Origin: SHVO01 sp050250575
GTDB taxonomy: Bacteria > Pseudomonadota > Alphaproteobacteria > Rhodospirillales > Rhodospirillaceae
Reading direction: 5' to 3'
Length of the DNA: 64,000 nt
Assembly (NCBI GenBank): GCA_050250575.1
Contig: JBFWOJ010000002.1
Coordinates: 1 to 64,000, forward strand
Shown here: piece by piece, positions 35,231-44,600 of the stretch
Numbering within the stretch: position 1 is the stretch's first letter
Layout of the letters: every line of letters begins with the position of its first letter
Notes under the pieces: generated by a model
What the model saw: only the letters and a program-made list of their open reading frames with translations
Databases searched by the model: none
What the model was told of the DNA's origin: nothing
Made by a program: the position numbers and the translations under genes

Positions 35231-35977
35231 ATGGCGAAGGTTGCGATTGTCACGGGCGCGGGTTCGGGGATCGGCCGGGAAGTGGCGGTTGCCTTCCTGA
35301 AGCACGGCTATGCGGTCGCCCTCGCCGGGCGGCGCATCCCTGAGATGGAAGAGACGGTCGAATTGTCCGGAAAGCCCGGCCAAGCCCTGATCGTTTCCAC
35401 CGACGTAAGCCAGCCCGCCGCGGTCGATGCGCTGTTTGCGCAGACCCAGAAGAAATTCGGGCGCCTCGACGTGCTGTTCAACAACGCCGGCATCGGCGCG
35501 CCCCGGGTGCCGTTCGACGAGATCACGTACGAGGCCTGGAAGCAGGTGGTTGACATCAACTTCACCGGCGTTTTCCTGTGCGCGCAGGCGGCGTGGAAGA
35601 TGATGAAGGCGCAAGACCCGCAAGGCGGACGCATCATCAACAACGGCTCGGTGTCGTCGCAGAAGCCGCGGCCGCATGCCGCGCCCTATACAGCGACCAA
35701 GCACGCGGTGACGGGGCTCACCAAACAGCTCGCGCTCGACGGTCGCCCCTTCAACATCGCCTGCGGGCAGATCGATATCGGCAATGCGGCGACTCCGATG
35801 ACCGCGCGCATGGCCAAGGGCGTGCCGCAGCCGAACGGGACGATTGCCGTGGAGCCAACCATGGATGTAGCCGAGGTCGGTAAAGCGGTCTTGATGATGG
35901 CCGAGCTGCCGCTGGATGCGAATATCCTGCGCATGACCATCATGGCGACGCAAATGCCGCTCGTCGGCCGCGGATAA
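35231..35977 (+). CDS. SDR family NAD(P)-dependent oxidoreductase
   Basis: 248 residues, classical short-chain dehydrogenase. The cofactor motif TGAGSGIG is at residues 9-16, NNAG follows at about 88-91, and the catalytic tetrad is Asn/Ser/Tyr/Lys with Ser in NNGSVSSQ and YTATK at about 155. It has a GGGGAG ribosome-binding site nine bases before the ATG. It is divergent from the dehydratase and may oxidise the sugar or a hydroxy acid in the same pathway. It is followed nine bases later by a binding protein gene, suggesting an operon. Substrate unproven. Confidence 0.92.
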   Translation: MAKVAIVTGAGSGIGREVAVAFLKHGYAVALAGRRIPEMEETVELSGKPGQALIVSTDVSQPAAVDALFAQTQKKFGRLDVLFNNAGIGAPRVPFDEITYEAWKQVVDINFTGVFLCAQAAWKMMKAQDPQGGRIINNGSVSSQKPRPHAAPYTATKHAVTGLTKQLALDGRPFNIACGQIDIGNAATPMTARMAKGVPQPNGTIAVEPTMDVAEVGKAVLMMAELPLDANILRMTIMATQMPLVGRG

Positions 35978-35986
35978 GGAGCAGAT

Positions 35987-36733
35987 ATGGAACGCCGTGC
36001 TTTTATAGCCGCCGCCGTTGCCGCGCTGACCGCGCGGAAAACTTTTGCCGCCGACGCGCCGCTCAAAGTGCTGTCGTCGATGGCGGCTCAAGGGGCGATG
36101 GCCGAGATCGCGCCCGCGATGCGCAGCGCCGGCCTTGCGATGAACATCGAGTTCTCCGCGACGGTGCCGATCGCCGAACGCATCGATAAGGGCGAAGCGG
36201 CCGACCTCGTTCTGGTGGGCAAAGGCTCCGCCGACCGCTTTGTCAAGGAAGGCAAGGCGCTCAGCGCCACCGACCTTTTTGTCAGCGAAGAAGGCCTCGC
36301 GGTTGCAGACGGCGCGCCAACGCCGGTGATGCGGAATGTCGAGGACTTCAAGCGCGTGATTGCGGCCACACCTTCGATTGCCGTGACCGCCCGCGGCGTG
36401 AGCGGACTTAGACTTCAGAAGCTGATGCGCGACCTCGGGCTAGGCGAAGTCCTGGACAAGCGGACCGTGCTGGTGGACGAAGGGTTCACCGCCACGCGCC
36501 TGCTGAAGGGCGAAGTGGCCATGGCCGTGCAGCAGCTGAGCGAATTGAAAGCCGCAGGCGCGAAGAACTTCGTGCGCTTTCCGGACGAGCTGCAGGTCCC
36601 GACCACCTTCAGCGTCGCGGTCATGAAGACGACGATGCAGCGCGCCGCGGCCGAGACCGCGGTAAAGATGATGGCGTCATGGTCCGTGGCTCCGATGTGG
36701 GAGCGCTCGCTCGTCAAGCCCTTGAATAACTAA
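35987..36733 (+). CDS. Periplasmic substrate-binding protein (ModA-like, probable Tat substrate)
   Basis: 248 residues. The N-terminus MERRAFIAAAVAALTA carries a twin-arginine-like RRAFIAA motif, then a signal cleavage near TFAADA. The mature part has the ModA-like binding-protein fold: LKVLSSMAAQGAMAEIAP, ADLVLVGKG and a long C-terminal region ending in VAPMWERSL. No ABC permease or ATPase is adjacent, so it is an orphan. It is probably co-transcribed with the SDR. The ligand (organic acid rather than molybdate, given the context) is inferred. Confidence 0.78.
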   Translation: MERRAFIAAAVAALTARKTFAADAPLKVLSSMAAQGAMAEIAPAMRSAGLAMNIEFSATVPIAERIDKGEAADLVLVGKGSADRFVKEGKALSATDLFVSEEGLAVADGAPTPVMRNVEDFKRVIAATPSIAVTARGVSGLRLQKLMRDLGLGEVLDKRTVLVDEGFTATRLLKGEVAMAVQQLSELKAAGAKNFVRFPDELQVPTTFSVAVMKTTMQRAAAETAVKMMASWSVAPMWERSLVKPLNN

Positions 36734-36796
36734 GTCCCGTCGGGCCGGGTTCCACCCGCAGTCACGGTCATGGCAATGCCCTCGCCGCTGGAGACT

Positions 36797-36814
36797 TCAC
36801 GCAGTTTTGCGTGA
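36797..36814. promoter_or_regulatory. Perfect 7-bp inverted repeat between binding-protein and lipoprotein_15-like genes
   Basis: TCACGCA (36797-36803) and TGCGTGA (36808-36814) with a four-base loop. No T-run follows, so it may be an operator or a stem in the leader of the next gene rather than a terminator. Confidence 0.35.
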
Positions 36815-36866
36815 CGTTCCCGGTTTGCGAGGACTATTCTTGGCGGACATATCTAAAGGAGGTCTC

Positions 36867-37274
36867 ATGCGAAAGCTTCTGCTGGTTCTTGTCGCGAGCA
36901 TGACGTGGGCCGCCGCCGCGCACGCCGCCGAGAAACCGAAGGCTGTGGAACATCCCGGTCAGGTCGCGCTGGTCGAGGAAGACGGCGGCTACATCTACCG
37001 TACCTTCCCCAACCAGCTTCGCATGTACGTGTACGACAAGGACAAGCCGCCCAAGTTCGGCTGCAGCGAAGGCTGCATCAACGCCTGGCCGCCGGTCTGG
37101 GCACCGGGCGATGCCAAGCCCACGGGCGAGTGGACGCTGATCGACCGGCCGGAACGCAATCGCAAGCAGTGGGCTTATAAAGGCCGCCCGGTCTACACCC
37201 GCTTCCACGATACACCGACGGAGGCGACGGGCGCGGGCATGGACAACGGCGCGTGGAAGCTGTTGGTGCCGTAA
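36867..37274 (+). CDS. Secreted lipoprotein_15 / COG4315-like small protein
   Basis: 135 residues from the ATG at 36867, preceded by a near-perfect AAAGGAGGT six bases upstream. A signal peptide (MRKLLLVLVASMTWAAAAHA) is followed by the family core: RMYVYDKDKPPKFGCSEGCI, then NAWPPVWAP, then RKQWAYKGRPVYTRFHDT. The GCSEGC cysteines and the PLY/PVY-F-D pattern fit the secreted repeat family COG4315. Function is not established for this family. It may be an electron-transfer or stress-related envelope protein. The strong ribosome-binding site suggests high expression. Confidence 0.8.
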   Translation: MRKLLLVLVASMTWAAAAHAAEKPKAVEHPGQVALVEEDGGYIYRTFPNQLRMYVYDKDKPPKFGCSEGCINAWPPVWAPGDAKPTGEWTLIDRPERNRKQWAYKGRPVYTRFHDTPTEATGAGMDNGAWKLLVP

Positions 37275-37277
37275 GCT

Positions 37278-37961
37278 CTATTTCCTGAAACGCAGGAAGA
37301 AGCTTTCCTTGAGGCCGGAGATATTCACCTCCTCCGGCGGCTGGAATCCCGCCTGAGTGACCTCGGCGATTACCGTCTGTTTGTCCGTGCGGACGTGCTC
37401 GAGCCGGGACGGCGGCGTGACGCCGGCGATGCGGTCATAGTCGACGACGATGAATTGTCCGCCGTGCCTCAGGGCCCGGCGAATGTCGGCGAGAATGGCC
37501 TGCGGATATTCAAAATGGTGATAAACGTCGGAGGTGAACACGACGTCGACCGAATTCGGCGGCAAGTGGATGGACTTATCGGCGCCGAGGACGATGGTGA
37601 CGTTCGTGATGCCCGCCTCTTTCATCGATTTCTCGATGAAGGCGAGAAGCGGCCTTGAGATATCGACGGCATAGACTTTGCCGGAAGGTCCGACGGCCTT
37701 CGAGAACACCGGCGCGTAGATGCCCGTGCCGGCCCCCACGTCCGCAATGCTCATGCCGGCCTTGAGCCCGATGGCGGCGGCGATTTCCATACGATTGGCG
37801 AAGGTCTCGCGGTTCTCCGAAGTGAAGCCCTTGTTCTGGGCCGCGGCGTCGAGGCTGGGGTTGAGATAGGTGTCGTTGATCCCGGGCTTGACGCTCTGGG
37901 TTTCGGCGGCGAAAGCGGCCGAAGCCAGCGATAATGCGAAAACGAGAACGAGAAAGCGCAT
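37278..37961 (-). CDS. Signal-peptide-bearing class I SAM-dependent methyltransferase
   Basis: 227 residues from the ATG at 37961 with a GAGGTGG ribosome-binding site. An N-terminal signal peptide (MRFLVLVFALSLASAAFAAE) precedes a Rossmann methyltransferase fold: IADVGAGTGIYAPVFSKAVG, then VYAVDISRPLLAFIEKSM, then VFTSDVYHHFEYP and GGQFIVVDYDRI. This is the COG4798-like predicted-methyltransferase type. It ends three bases from the convergent lipoprotein_15-like gene. As with the 26-kb methyltransferase, export of a SAM enzyme is unexplained. Confidence 0.85.
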   Translation of the reverse strand: MRFLVLVFALSLASAAFAAETQSVKPGINDTYLNPSLDAAAQNKGFTSENRETFANRMEIAAAIGLKAGMSIADVGAGTGIYAPVFSKAVGPSGKVYAVDISRPLLAFIEKSMKEAGITNVTIVLGADKSIHLPPNSVDVVFTSDVYHHFEYPQAILADIRRALRHGGQFIVVDYDRIAGVTPPSRLEHVRTDKQTVIAEVTQAGFQPPEEVNISGLKESFFLRFRK

Positions 37962-38077
37962 GGTCCACCTCGCTTTTCGGGAAGCGGTCATCCTATGCTA
38001 GCGCCGATCGTCGGTCCAAGGCAGACGGAAAAATACGCATTCACAGTATGTGCATTCGCGGTGAACTGGGAGTGGTG

Positions 38078-40336
38078 ATGCGCAAGTTAGGGCTCGGTTT
38101 CATCTTTTTGGCGCTGACGGCGCTGCCCTCTTTCGCAGGGCAGAGCGGCGGCTTCCGCATCGAAGAAGCGACGATCGAAGACATCCAAACCGCGATTCAA
38201 TACGGTCAAACGACCTGCGTTGACGTGGTGCAGGCCTATATCGCACGCACCAAAGCCTTCAACGGAATCTGCACCAATCTCGTCACCGCGAACGGCGCGC
38301 GCGTGCGCGTCGGCAGGGGCGTGGTGCGTACAGGCGTGCCGCTGCGTTTTCCGACGGAGACCCGGGCGGCCTCAACGTTCCTCCCGAACCTCGACGAGTA
38401 TCAAGGAGCGCCGCTGGACTTCGGGCGGATGGAGGCCACGCTCTCCGACCCGAGCGTGCAGCAGCAATACGGCATGATCGCCGGCCGCAAGGATGCGGGG
38501 CAGATCAATGCCCTCGAGACCTTGAATATCCGCGGCGAGCGGTCGGTCACCTGCAAGGCCTCGTGCGATACCCATACGAGCAAAGGCGCCAACCCTGCGC
38601 ATTGCCCGGCCCAATGTGACGCGTTCCGCAAGTATCCCGACGCGCTCGAGCGCGCGGCAGAGCTGGACGCGGAGTATGGGCGCCGACCCGACCTCGCCAG
38701 GCTGCCGCTCTATTGCACAGTGATGACCATCAAGAACTGGTACGACGTGAAGGATATGCGCTCGACCGGAGGCAACGATGTCGCCTTCGCCATGGACGTG
38801 CCGCCGCGGGATTCGACGACGGTGCGGCAGGTGCGCGAAAAGGGCGCGATTATCTACGGCATCAGCATCGCGGCGGAAGTGACCCATTTCGCGGCAGGCG
38901 ACGAAAAGGCAGAGCGCACGTTCATCGGCGGCAGCGGACAGATCCGCGGCTCTTGGTCCGGTCACGTCTGCAATCCTTACGACACGGAGCGCTCCGCGGG
39001 ACCGTCGAGCGGCGGCGCAGGCGCCGCCGTGGCGGCCAACCTCGCCACCTGTTCGATCTGCGAAACCACGAGCGGCTCCTGCCGTGAACCGGCGGGCCAG
39101 AACGCCGCCGCCAGCTTTGTCACGACCAAAGGACTTACGTCCGAAGACGGTTCGGCGACGGCGCAGTGGCTCAACCATCGGCCCGGCGCCATCTGCCGCA
39201 CGCTGGGCGATGCGGCGAAGGTGGTCGACGCGATGAAAGAAGCCGACGGCACCTTCTACGACCCGAGGGACATGTTCACGGCCGCCCCGAACGTCCTGCG
39301 GCCCGCTTCCTACGCGGCCTTCACCCACACATCCGGGGCGAAGCCGCTGGCGGGCATGCGCATCGGCGTGGTGCGCGAGTATATGGTGAAGCATGCGCCG
39401 AACGACGGCGCGATCACCGATCTGATCGATGCCGAGGTGAAGGCAGTCTTGCGCGACAAGCTGGGGGCCGAGATCGTGGAGTCCGTCGACCCGAAATGGC
39501 CTGACGACCCTTCGGTGGCGAACATGACCTACACCTTTCAGGACGCGTTCGCCGAAACGATCCCCATCAACGCGCCGGAGTATTTCTTCCAGATGGAGAG
39601 CGAGGCGCCGGAGTTCGCCGTGCCGGGTCATGACGTGCGGACGCGCGACTACCTCGTCGCCCTTTCGCTGCGCAAAGCGCCTCTGTCGCCCAAACTGAAC
39701 TTGCGCCGCTTCGGAAGCGGCCTCGACAACGCGGAGCGCGAAGCCTTCATGATGGCGCGCTATCTGGCCGAGCGCGGCGACGCGAAAATCAAGACCTGGG
39801 CCGATTACGCGGCCCATTCCAAATGGAGGAGCGCCGAGCAGACGGCGGGGGCGCGCAACGCCGCGGCGCTCAACGTGCAGGACATCCGCGCGACCCGCGG
39901 CGTCGACCGGCTGAAGATGCAGGCTGTGTTCCGCATGGCGGTAACCAAGGTGATGCGCGAAAACAAACTCGACGTGCTCGTGCATCCCAATATGGGCGTG
40001 CCGCAGTGGAAGATCGGGATCGACCGTGAGCCCGTGATCGACGGACGCACCGCCGCGGGTCCTGCGCCGACGGACGTGATCGGCGGGCCTGAGGTCGCGG
40101 TGCCGGCCGGCTTCAATCAAGTGGTCTATGACGCGCGCTATGTGCTGAGCGAGGACAAGAAGAGCTACCGCCTCGTCACCGGCACGCAGAAAGGCATGCT
40201 GAACCATCCTATGCCGGTGAGCCTGCTGTTCTGGGCGGGCCCCGGTGAAGAGCCGGCGGTGCTGAGGGCCGCGGCGGCTTACGAGGCCGCGACCAAGCAC
40301 CGCATTCCGCCGCCCCAGTTCGGCGGGTTGAAATAA
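38078..40336 (+). CDS. Large secreted amidase with Cys-rich insertion
   Basis: 752 residues from the ATG at 38078, which has a GGGAG ribosome-binding site; the frame is open upstream but without signal features. A signal peptide ends near PSFAG. The amidase-signature fold is interrupted by an insertion of about 100 residues (about 100-205) holding a CKASC...CPAQC cysteine pattern. Then come the catalytic Lys (TVMTIKNWYD), the cis-Ser (GPSSGGAG) and the nucleophile region TTSGSCREPA, where Ile of the usual GGSIR is Cys. A long C-terminal domain follows. It is distinct from the 537-residue amidase at 1.1 kb. Substrate unknown. Confidence 0.87.
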   Translation: MRKLGLGFIFLALTALPSFAGQSGGFRIEEATIEDIQTAIQYGQTTCVDVVQAYIARTKAFNGICTNLVTANGARVRVGRGVVRTGVPLRFPTETRAASTFLPNLDEYQGAPLDFGRMEATLSDPSVQQQYGMIAGRKDAGQINALETLNIRGERSVTCKASCDTHTSKGANPAHCPAQCDAFRKYPDALERAAELDAEYGRRPDLARLPLYCTVMTIKNWYDVKDMRSTGGNDVAFAMDVPPRDSTTVRQVREKGAIIYGISIAAEVTHFAAGDEKAERTFIGGSGQIRGSWSGHVCNPYDTERSAGPSSGGAGAAVAANLATCSICETTSGSCREPAGQNAAASFVTTKGLTSEDGSATAQWLNHRPGAICRTLGDAAKVVDAMKEADGTFYDPRDMFTAAPNVLRPASYAAFTHTSGAKPLAGMRIGVVREYMVKHAPNDGAITDLIDAEVKAVLRDKLGAEIVESVDPKWPDDPSVANMTYTFQDAFAETIPINAPEYFFQMESEAPEFAVPGHDVRTRDYLVALSLRKAPLSPKLNLRRFGSGLDNAEREAFMMARYLAERGDAKIKTWADYAAHSKWRSAEQTAGARNAAALNVQDIRATRGVDRLKMQAVFRMAVTKVMRENKLDVLVHPNMGVPQWKIGIDREPVIDGRTAAGPAPTDVIGGPEVAVPAGFNQVVYDARYVLSEDKKSYRLVTGTQKGMLNHPMPVSLLFWAGPGEEPAVLRAAAAYEAATKHRIPPPQFGGLK

Positions 40337-40430
40337 GTTCCAGCGCCATATCCCCGCGCCTACGCAATCTCTTGCTTTCGCGCCGGAATGACTTGGGCTA
40401 TCACCCTCGCCCCTTCGACGTGATGGCCCG

Positions 40431-41663
40431 ATGACCTTTCACACTCCCCGTCCTCCGCGCAGCGGTCCCGACCTGGGCTTCAGGGAATTCGTGGCGTTGA
40501 TCGCCGCCCTGATGGGCGCCAACGCGCTCGCCATCGACATCATGCTGCCGGCCCTGGCCGCGATCGGTGACGCGGTGGGTATTCCCACCGAGAACGACCG
40601 GCAATGGATCATTACCGCGTTCATGCTGGCTTTTGGCGCGGGCCAGATTCTTTATGGGCCGCTCTCGGACCGTTTTGGGCGCAAACCGATCCTGATGATC
40701 GGTCTTGCGATCTATACCGTTTTTGGCGTGCTGGCGACGTTTGCGACTTCGTTTGAAGCGCTGATCATCGCGCGGGTCGGGCAAGGCCTCGGCGCCGGCG
40801 CGACGCGCGTGCTCGCGGTTTCGATCGTACGCGACCGTTTCGCCGGCCGGCAGATGGCGCGGGTGATGTCGCTGGTGTTCATCGTATTTCTCGCTATCCC
40901 CATCATCGCCCCGTCGGTGGGCGCGGGCATCCTCCTGATCGCACCATGGCGCTGGATCTTCGGACTCCTGGCGGTGTTCGGCGGAATCCTCATCATCTGG
41001 TCGTTGATCAGGCTGCCGGAGACGATTCATCCGGAGGACATCCGGCCTTTTTCATTGCCGGCGATCGGCAACGCCTTCCGGCTCACGCTGACGACCCGCC
41101 AGTCGGTGGGCTACATGGCGGCGATGAGTCTGGCCTTCGGCGGCTTGCTGGGATTCATCAATTCGGCCCAGCAGGTTTTCGCCGGGCCGCTGCAGGCGAC
41201 TGAGCTCTTTCCGCTGATCTTCGCCGGCACGGCGGCCGCGCTCGGCGTCGCATCGCTGATCAACTCGCGCATTGTCGAGCGCATCGGCATGCGCGTGGTC
41301 TCGCACGCGGCGCTGCTCGGCTACGTCTTTTTCACGGCCATCCACTTTCTCGTCTCATGGCTCGGATACGAAACGCTGTGGACCTTTGCCGCGCTTCAGG
41401 GCGGGATGATGTTCTGCTTCGGCCTGATGGGTTCGAATTTCGGGGCCCTGGCCATGGAGCCGATGGGACATATCGCCGGAACGGCTTCCTCGGTGCAGGG
41501 TTTCTGCTCGACGACCGGGGCCGCCCTCGTGGGCTTCTTCATCGGCCAGCAGTTCGACGGCACGACTGTCCCGCTCACCCTCGGGTATTTCGTGGCGGGC
41601 ATTGCCGTATTGATCGTGGTCACCGTTACCGAGAAAGGCCGCATCCTGCGGCCGTCCCATTAA
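40431..41663 (+). CDS. MFS drug-efflux transporter, Bcr/CflA type
   Basis: 410 residues, 12 membrane helices. The DHA1 motif A is LYGPLSDRFGRKPILMIGL, and TM4 has the RVGQGLGAGATRVLAVSIVRD segment typical of Bcr/CflA exporters. TM1 carries the short acidic IDIMLPALAAIG start. Such carriers export bicyclomycin, chloramphenicol, cysteine or similar molecules in exchange for protons. It ends three bases before the convergent tamB gene. No regulator is adjacent. Confidence 0.9.
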   Translation: MTFHTPRPPRSGPDLGFREFVALIAALMGANALAIDIMLPALAAIGDAVGIPTENDRQWIITAFMLAFGAGQILYGPLSDRFGRKPILMIGLAIYTVFGVLATFATSFEALIIARVGQGLGAGATRVLAVSIVRDRFAGRQMARVMSLVFIVFLAIPIIAPSVGAGILLIAPWRWIFGLLAVFGGILIIWSLIRLPETIHPEDIRPFSLPAIGNAFRLTLTTRQSVGYMAAMSLAFGGLLGFINSAQQVFAGPLQATELFPLIFAGTAAALGVASLINSRIVERIGMRVVSHAALLGYVFFTAIHFLVSWLGYETLWTFAALQGGMMFCFGLMGSNFGALAMEPMGHIAGTASSVQGFCSTTGAALVGFFIGQQFDGTTVPLTLGYFVAGIAVLIVVTVTEKGRILRPSH

Positions 41664-41665
41664 AC

Positions 41666-44600
41666 CTAATAGTCTTTGCGCCAGAAAACGCCGATATCGG
41701 CGCCGCTGACGTCGCTGGTCGTGGACTTGAGCGAGATCGAGCGCGAGAAGCGCCACTCCACGACAATCTCCCGCTCCTGCTCCGTCAGGCTCTGCCCTAC
41801 GCTGACGTAGAGATTGCGGCCGAATTGGCGTCCGAGCATGACCGAATTGCCTTCGGCCCCGGAGGACAGGTCGAGGCCAAATGTGCGGCGCAGAACGCCG
41901 TTGATACCGCCTTGAGATAGGCCGGCGAGATCGGAAGCGGCGCTGGCCAGCTGAATGGATTCGATCGGGCCCAGCTCACCTGTGCCTTTGCGGAACAGAA
42001 GGCGGGCGAGGATCTCGTCGCGCGGCAGGGCCGGCCGCGAAGAGAGCTGGATCTCCGGCGCGCGCGCGCGCCCGGTGATGGTGACGGTGGCCGTGATGTC
42101 CGAGGCCTCGCGCGTGGCGACGATGTAGAGCTGCGGATCGACCGTGCCGCCGCCGGTGAAGGTCACCGTGCCGTTGTCGAGGGCGAAGGTCTGGCTGAGA
42201 AACGAGAAATTGCCGCGGTCGAGGGTGAGCGTTCCGCGCACATCGGGGCGCGCAATCGTGCCGGCTACCGTGAGCTCGCCCCGCCACATGGAATCAAGCC
42301 CCTCGCCCTCGATGCGCATCGGGTCGGCGATGGCGACTGCAATCTCCACCCGCATGGCCGAAAGAAGGCCGTCGTTGCCGGCGGGTTCGAATCCCGGAAG
42401 CGCACGCAGGAGCGGGATCTCCGGCATATAACTTCCGCCGAGGCGCACGAGAGAACGCACGACTTGGACATTTCCCTTGAAGACGCCCGCCGCGAGCGGG
42501 CCGGCGTAAGTGATCCTGCCCGTGGCCGCAGCGACCACGTCGTCGCGGTGGAGAACGTCAAGGCGCGCGAGATCTACGCTGACGTCAGCGTTCATGTCGG
42601 CATCGCCGGAGATGCGGCCCGAAAGCGCCACCGTGCCGTCGTTCATATCCTGTGCCTTGAGAGACAGCGTGAAACCGCCCTGCCCGTCCGCGCCGATGCG
42701 CGCTTCGATATTGCGCAGCGCCGTGCCGCCGACGAGGTTCTCATAGGTGCCGCGCGCGAGATTGAAAGTCCCGCTGACCACGGGAGCGTCCAACGTGCCG
42801 GACAGCGAAGCGTCGACGGCCACATCGCCGGCAAGCACGTTCACATCCGCCGGAATGAGCCGCCACAGCGGTGTCAGGCTGCCGGTCCACTTGAGCGAGC
42901 CGCTGACCGGCTCGAAGGTACTGACGGCAAAACGGCCGGCGGCGAGGTTCAGCCGCGCCGGGATATCGGCGTAGAGACGCGCCGGTTCTGCCGAAAGCCC
43001 GGCCGCCGTCGCGTCGATTTTCGCGCGGCCGCCCGCGAGCGTGATCGCGGACTCGACGGTGATCGCGGGCTGGTCCTTGGCGGACGGCAGGAGGCCGGTC
43101 AGCCGCGCCGTCGCGTTGACCGAGGACATCGGGCCGGACAACTCCGCGTCGCCACTGACGACGATCGACGTCGACTGCCCGGGAATGTCGGCGAAGGAGG
43201 GAAGGGCGACGTTCCTGGCACGGACCGCGCCGTCGAACCGGTCGTTGGTCCTGTTCCATGTGAAGGACCCTTGCACCTCGCCGCCGCGGGTGCGGATGCG
43301 CGTGTCGCCCAGCTTCAGCTCTGCCGCGCTGTAGGTGAGCTGCGTTGGCGCCAGGAGCTCGGCTTGCAGTTCCCCATCCTGAAACACCAGGCGTTTGAAG
43401 GTGACGACGGTATTGTCGCCGAAACTTATGTCGGTTGCCGACGATACCGCGAACGGGATGTCCGCGGCACCTTTGGCGTCGAGCTCCACCTTCAAGGCTT
43501 TCAGATCGCCCTCGGCGCGGGTGGTGAACGCGGCGAGCGGACGGCCAAAGAGCTGAGCTTCCGCCGCTTCGGCGCGGGTGGCGAGTTTCACCGCGCCGAA
43601 CAGATCGTCAAAGCGTCCGCTGAACGTGAGTGCGCCGGCCGTCAACGCCGCGTTTGCGACATTCCGCGCGGTAAGGCTCGCTTCAAGGCGTTGTTGCTGG
43701 CCGGCGACGAAGGTTGCCGTGAGGTCCCCGGTCCCTTCCGACGGCGCGCCGAACGCGGCGGTGAGGGGCGCGAGATTGCTGATAGGTCCCGTCAGCGCGC
43801 CGGAGACAAGCCCGGCGGTGTGGATGGTCAGAGCTCCGCCGATAGCCGTGGTCGGACTTTTCCAGGAAATCGCGCCGAGTTCGATGCCTTGTTTGGTCTG
43901 CGCGGCCGTGGTGGAGAATGCCACCGCGCCGTCGATCCAGCGTCCGTTGCCGTCGAGCTCGGCGACAAAACCGGCCGGCGTACGATCGACCGACGCGGAC
44001 AGAACAGCGTCGTAAACCGGGGCGCGAGAGAGAAGCACCGCCGGCGCTGTTGCTTGGACCTCCGCGTGCAGCGTTGCGAGCGGACCTTTGAGCGTCACGT
44101 CCGCCTGCGTCGGCTCAGGCAGCACAGCCCACGGCGCCAAGGTCAGCGTGAGGGATGAGGCCGCGTGGTCGAAACGAGGCGCGCGTGTCCAACCGCTGAA
44201 GCCCCGCAGCACCGTCGCACCGGACCGAGCGACGATATTCGTGAAATCTGCGCGGTCGGCGCCGAGCACAACATCCGCATCAAGCGTCAATTGGCCTTGC
44301 ACGAGCGGACGGACCTCGGCGGAGGCGGGTAGAGCGGATGCGGCAAGGGTGAGATGGCCCGCGCCGCCACCGTCCGCGAGGCGATCGATGCGAAGAGTGG
44401 CTTCGGTGCGCGACGAGCGGTCGTCGACACCAAGCAGCCGGCCGCCGCCGACGAGCGAGAGGCGAAGGGTCGCCGGTGTCCGCTGTGCCGCGAGGCCGAG
44501 GGCGGCGATCTGCGCAACTATGTCGCCGGAGTCGATGCGTGCACTGTCGAGCGTGAGGGCGCCGTCGGCGAGCCGCGTCAACGCAACGGACCATGTCGCT

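Noticed and set aside
35183..36091. N-terminal extension of the IlvD/Edd gene
   Set aside because: Antisense to the SDR gene; the ATG at 35182 yields the family's usual length.
38372..40300. Long antisense open frame opposite the large amidase
   Set aside because: High GC makes antisense frames open; composition is Arg/His/Gly-rich with no motif, and the other strand encodes a clear amidase.
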